Source: Ahaetulla prasina (taxonomy: Eukaryota > Chordata > Lepidosauria > Squamata > Colubridae). Taken from it: DNA of 64,000 nt. Location: the NCBI RefSeq assembly GCF_028640845.1, contig NC_080541.1, positions 162,737,502 through 162,801,501 on the forward strand, written 5' to 3'. This document shows positions 62,191 through 64,000 of the stretch, one piece after another. The translations under genes and the position numbers were made by a program. Position 1 is the stretch's first letter. Each line of letters opens with the position of its first letter. Under the pieces are notes generated by a model. That model was given only the letters and a program-made list of their open reading frames with translations. It was not told where the DNA came from and made no database searches.

Positions 62191-64000
62191 AAAAGCTGGA
62201 GGATACAGGAAGAGGCGGGGCTTAAAAGAAAATTCAGCAGACTTGGTCCTAGCAAGCAGGTGCAAGATATTACCCATCCTGACAGGCATTCCCACCGACT
62301 GGGAGAATACTGAAATTATTTTGGGAAATGATTTGTACCAATTGTAATAATGCCATGAAACTAAATATTTTCCTTTTCTGATACTATGAGTACTATACTT
62401 AGATGGTTACCATTTTTCATTTGTGGGCAAGGTCAGTTACTGTGTATTATTTCTCTTTGAACCTTTATAGTCTGTACCAGAAACAATGGTGCTGAAGAGA
62501 AAGGAAAAAGGATCTCTAGAGATATGAAGAACATAAACTATAATATAAAGAGATGAAACAGACTGGTCCTGTTCTTGCAATACATTACTCTCAAATTTTT
62601 AAGGGTGCCTTAAAATCGCCTGAAAGTTGGATTGCTATTTAGGAAGTCTATACTTGGAAAAAGATTCGGAGGAAAAAAACAAATGGAATCACTCACAGTC
62701 TGGAAAAAAAACCTCTCCAAACAACATAGTTTTATGAGTTAATAAAATGTTGCTAATTCTGCCAACAGAAAAGAGAAGAATCTTGACATGTACTTTGCAT
62801 TTAAAACTTCAACTTTCTCCAAAAATCTAGCTTCCCGGCATCTTCCAATGAACTCTAACCTCAACAGATGAAGGCTAATTGACTAACAGCTGTTCTTATA
62901 TCTCCATCTGGGGTAAACCTTGCTACTCTTTTCATTCTAAGTCAGCAACAATTGGACAAGGGCTTTAAAACTGTAAGGATGATTATTTTTCTATATGTAT
63001 AAACTATAAATGCACATTCCGGTAAATGAAAAGAGACTACAGTAGTATAAGTAATTGCAAGTGAGAATTTAGAACCAGGAAGGGACTGCAAATAATTCAT
63101 ATAGCTTTATGACCCATAAACTCTGGACATTAGGATTCCAGCATGGATTGACCATTATAAGATGGAGGCAGGCAGAAGGATCCACATCACCTCAGGGATT
63201 TATATAGTTCTGTAAGATTTCAATGGTAACTTGCCTAACTGAGCTTTGTGGAATAATGCTCATAAGGAAGGGTAGTCCTACATCCTATCCCAACCAGTGG
63301 CAAATACATTTATTGAAGCATCATTGGCTTATGATATAAGAAGATATGAATGGATAAAGATTGATGAACCACATTGAATAATTCTGTTGCTTCGCTTTTG
63401 TGTTATCTTCTCCTGCACTGATGTGCACTAACCTGAGCAGACAATTTCCTGAGGCAGCAAGACACTAAAAGATATCTCTACCAACTCTGTCTAATTTGGA
63501 CAGATGCCTCTCTGTTCATCCATTGAGAAAACAATGTGACTGACTAGATAACCTGAAGTGATTTATGCCGGAACTGAGGAATGCATGAAAGGGTCAGGTG
63601 TATTGTAACCTGGAATTACTACCTAAATTGCTGCTCACTTTGTCCTACTGACTGCTCTTAGTGTGTTCACTGGAGATAGAGAGCCATCCTAACAATGACC
63701 AAAAGTTGACCAGCTCCTTAGTGTCCTAAGCTGTCAATGATGAGATTTCACAGGAAAACTGTGGCAAAAGGATTTTGATGGGTACCCTGAGAAAAATATA
63801 GCTTCAGAGTGCCTGCCATTTTATCTAGCCCTTAAGCGCTGTCTCATCAATGAGTTATAACTGTTCATTATAGATAGGCAAGGTAAAATTCAGGAAGCTT
63901 GAAGCCCCTAGAAAGACATGCTAGATAGCAATATTTAAAAGAAACAGATATATGTTCATCCATGAAAAATGTCTTATAGAATGTGACTGTAGAGTAACTG

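Larger units (their letters stand above)
58355..62330 (-). mobile_element. DIRS-type retrotransposon, defective and 3'-truncated
   Basis: A minus-strand element with gag-like, reverse transcriptase, RNase H and the start of a tyrosine recombinase, in DIRS order. DIRS elements integrate by recombinase instead of integrase and have no target duplication. Here several frameshifts and stops break the frames, and the recombinase ends after its N-terminal part, so the catalytic Arg-His-Arg-Tyr part is missing. The right end (62190-62330) is probably the 5' terminal region. GC content is clearly higher than in the surrounding intron. Confidence 0.88.
47611..64000 (-). other. ROR1 intron upstream of the Ig exon (incomplete)
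   Basis: Everything right of the Ig exon. Its acceptor is visible, but its donor and the exon before it were not found, so it probably runs past the window edge. Besides the listed elements, the stretches 48214-50980, 52000-53200, 54440-55750, 56000-56990 and 62331-64000 show AT-rich DNA without recognisable genes. Confidence 0.75.

Noticed and set aside
61894..62313. 139-codon plus-strand frame
   Set aside because: Antisense shadow of the GC-rich DIRS gag-like region.
47611..64000. Search for the small ROR1 exon before the Ig exon
   Set aside because: No segment with splice sites and a matching short peptide was found by eye. A TGGAATATTAGC match near 58098 is on the wrong strand and has stops.

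Overview
The window is vertebrate nuclear DNA, most likely from a squamate reptile and plausibly a snake. It is AT-rich, has very large introns, and carries L2/CR1/Rex-type LINEs, an L1 3' end, a BovB-type tail, tRNA-headed SINEs, hAT and TA-flanked MITEs, a DIRS retrotransposon and GATA/GACA and ATTCT microsatellites. No bacterial-type operons, CRISPR arrays or RNA genes were seen.

The only host gene I can support is ROR1 (receptor tyrosine kinase-like orphan receptor 1), read on the minus strand. Seven exons fit together with consistent splice sites and phases: Ig (47323-47610), a 31-bp linker exon (46191-46221), two Frizzled-domain exons (24394-24521, 23387-23704), kringle (22143-22388), transmembrane (18714-18925), and the terminal pseudokinase plus Ser/Thr/Pro-rich tail exon (14790-16208). 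Together they encode about 879 residues, from the Ig domain to the stop codon. The first exons (signal peptide and N-terminus) were not found and should lie to the right of the window or inside the long right-hand intron.

The main anomaly is a direct tandem duplication of about 3.75 kb (about 8837-12588 and 12589-16334) that contains the terminal ROR1 exon and its 3' flank. The copy next to exon 8 is intact. The distal copy (11044-12460) has two single-base deletions 14 bp apart that shift the splice frame and stop it after 45 codons. The copies differ at roughly twenty bases by eye, and only one (silent) difference lies in the coding part. This could be a very recent real duplication or two alleles collapsed into one assembly; read depth would decide.

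Layout: 1-8836 is 3' flank with a nested transposon cluster at 3213-5010 (an L2 LINE broken by a SINE, itself broken by an L1, and separately by a hAT MITE). 8837-16334 is the duplication. 16209-47322 holds ROR1 exons and introns, with a damaged 3.2-kb Rex1/CR1-type LINE at 27409-30660. 47611-64000 is the upstream intron, with an L2 3' end, several hAT elements (one containing three stacked hairpins), a BovB-type tail and a 4-kb defective DIRS element at about 58355-62330 that is fused on one side to a fragment of a MITE.

The remaining sequence is intronic or intergenic with no recognisable coding content.
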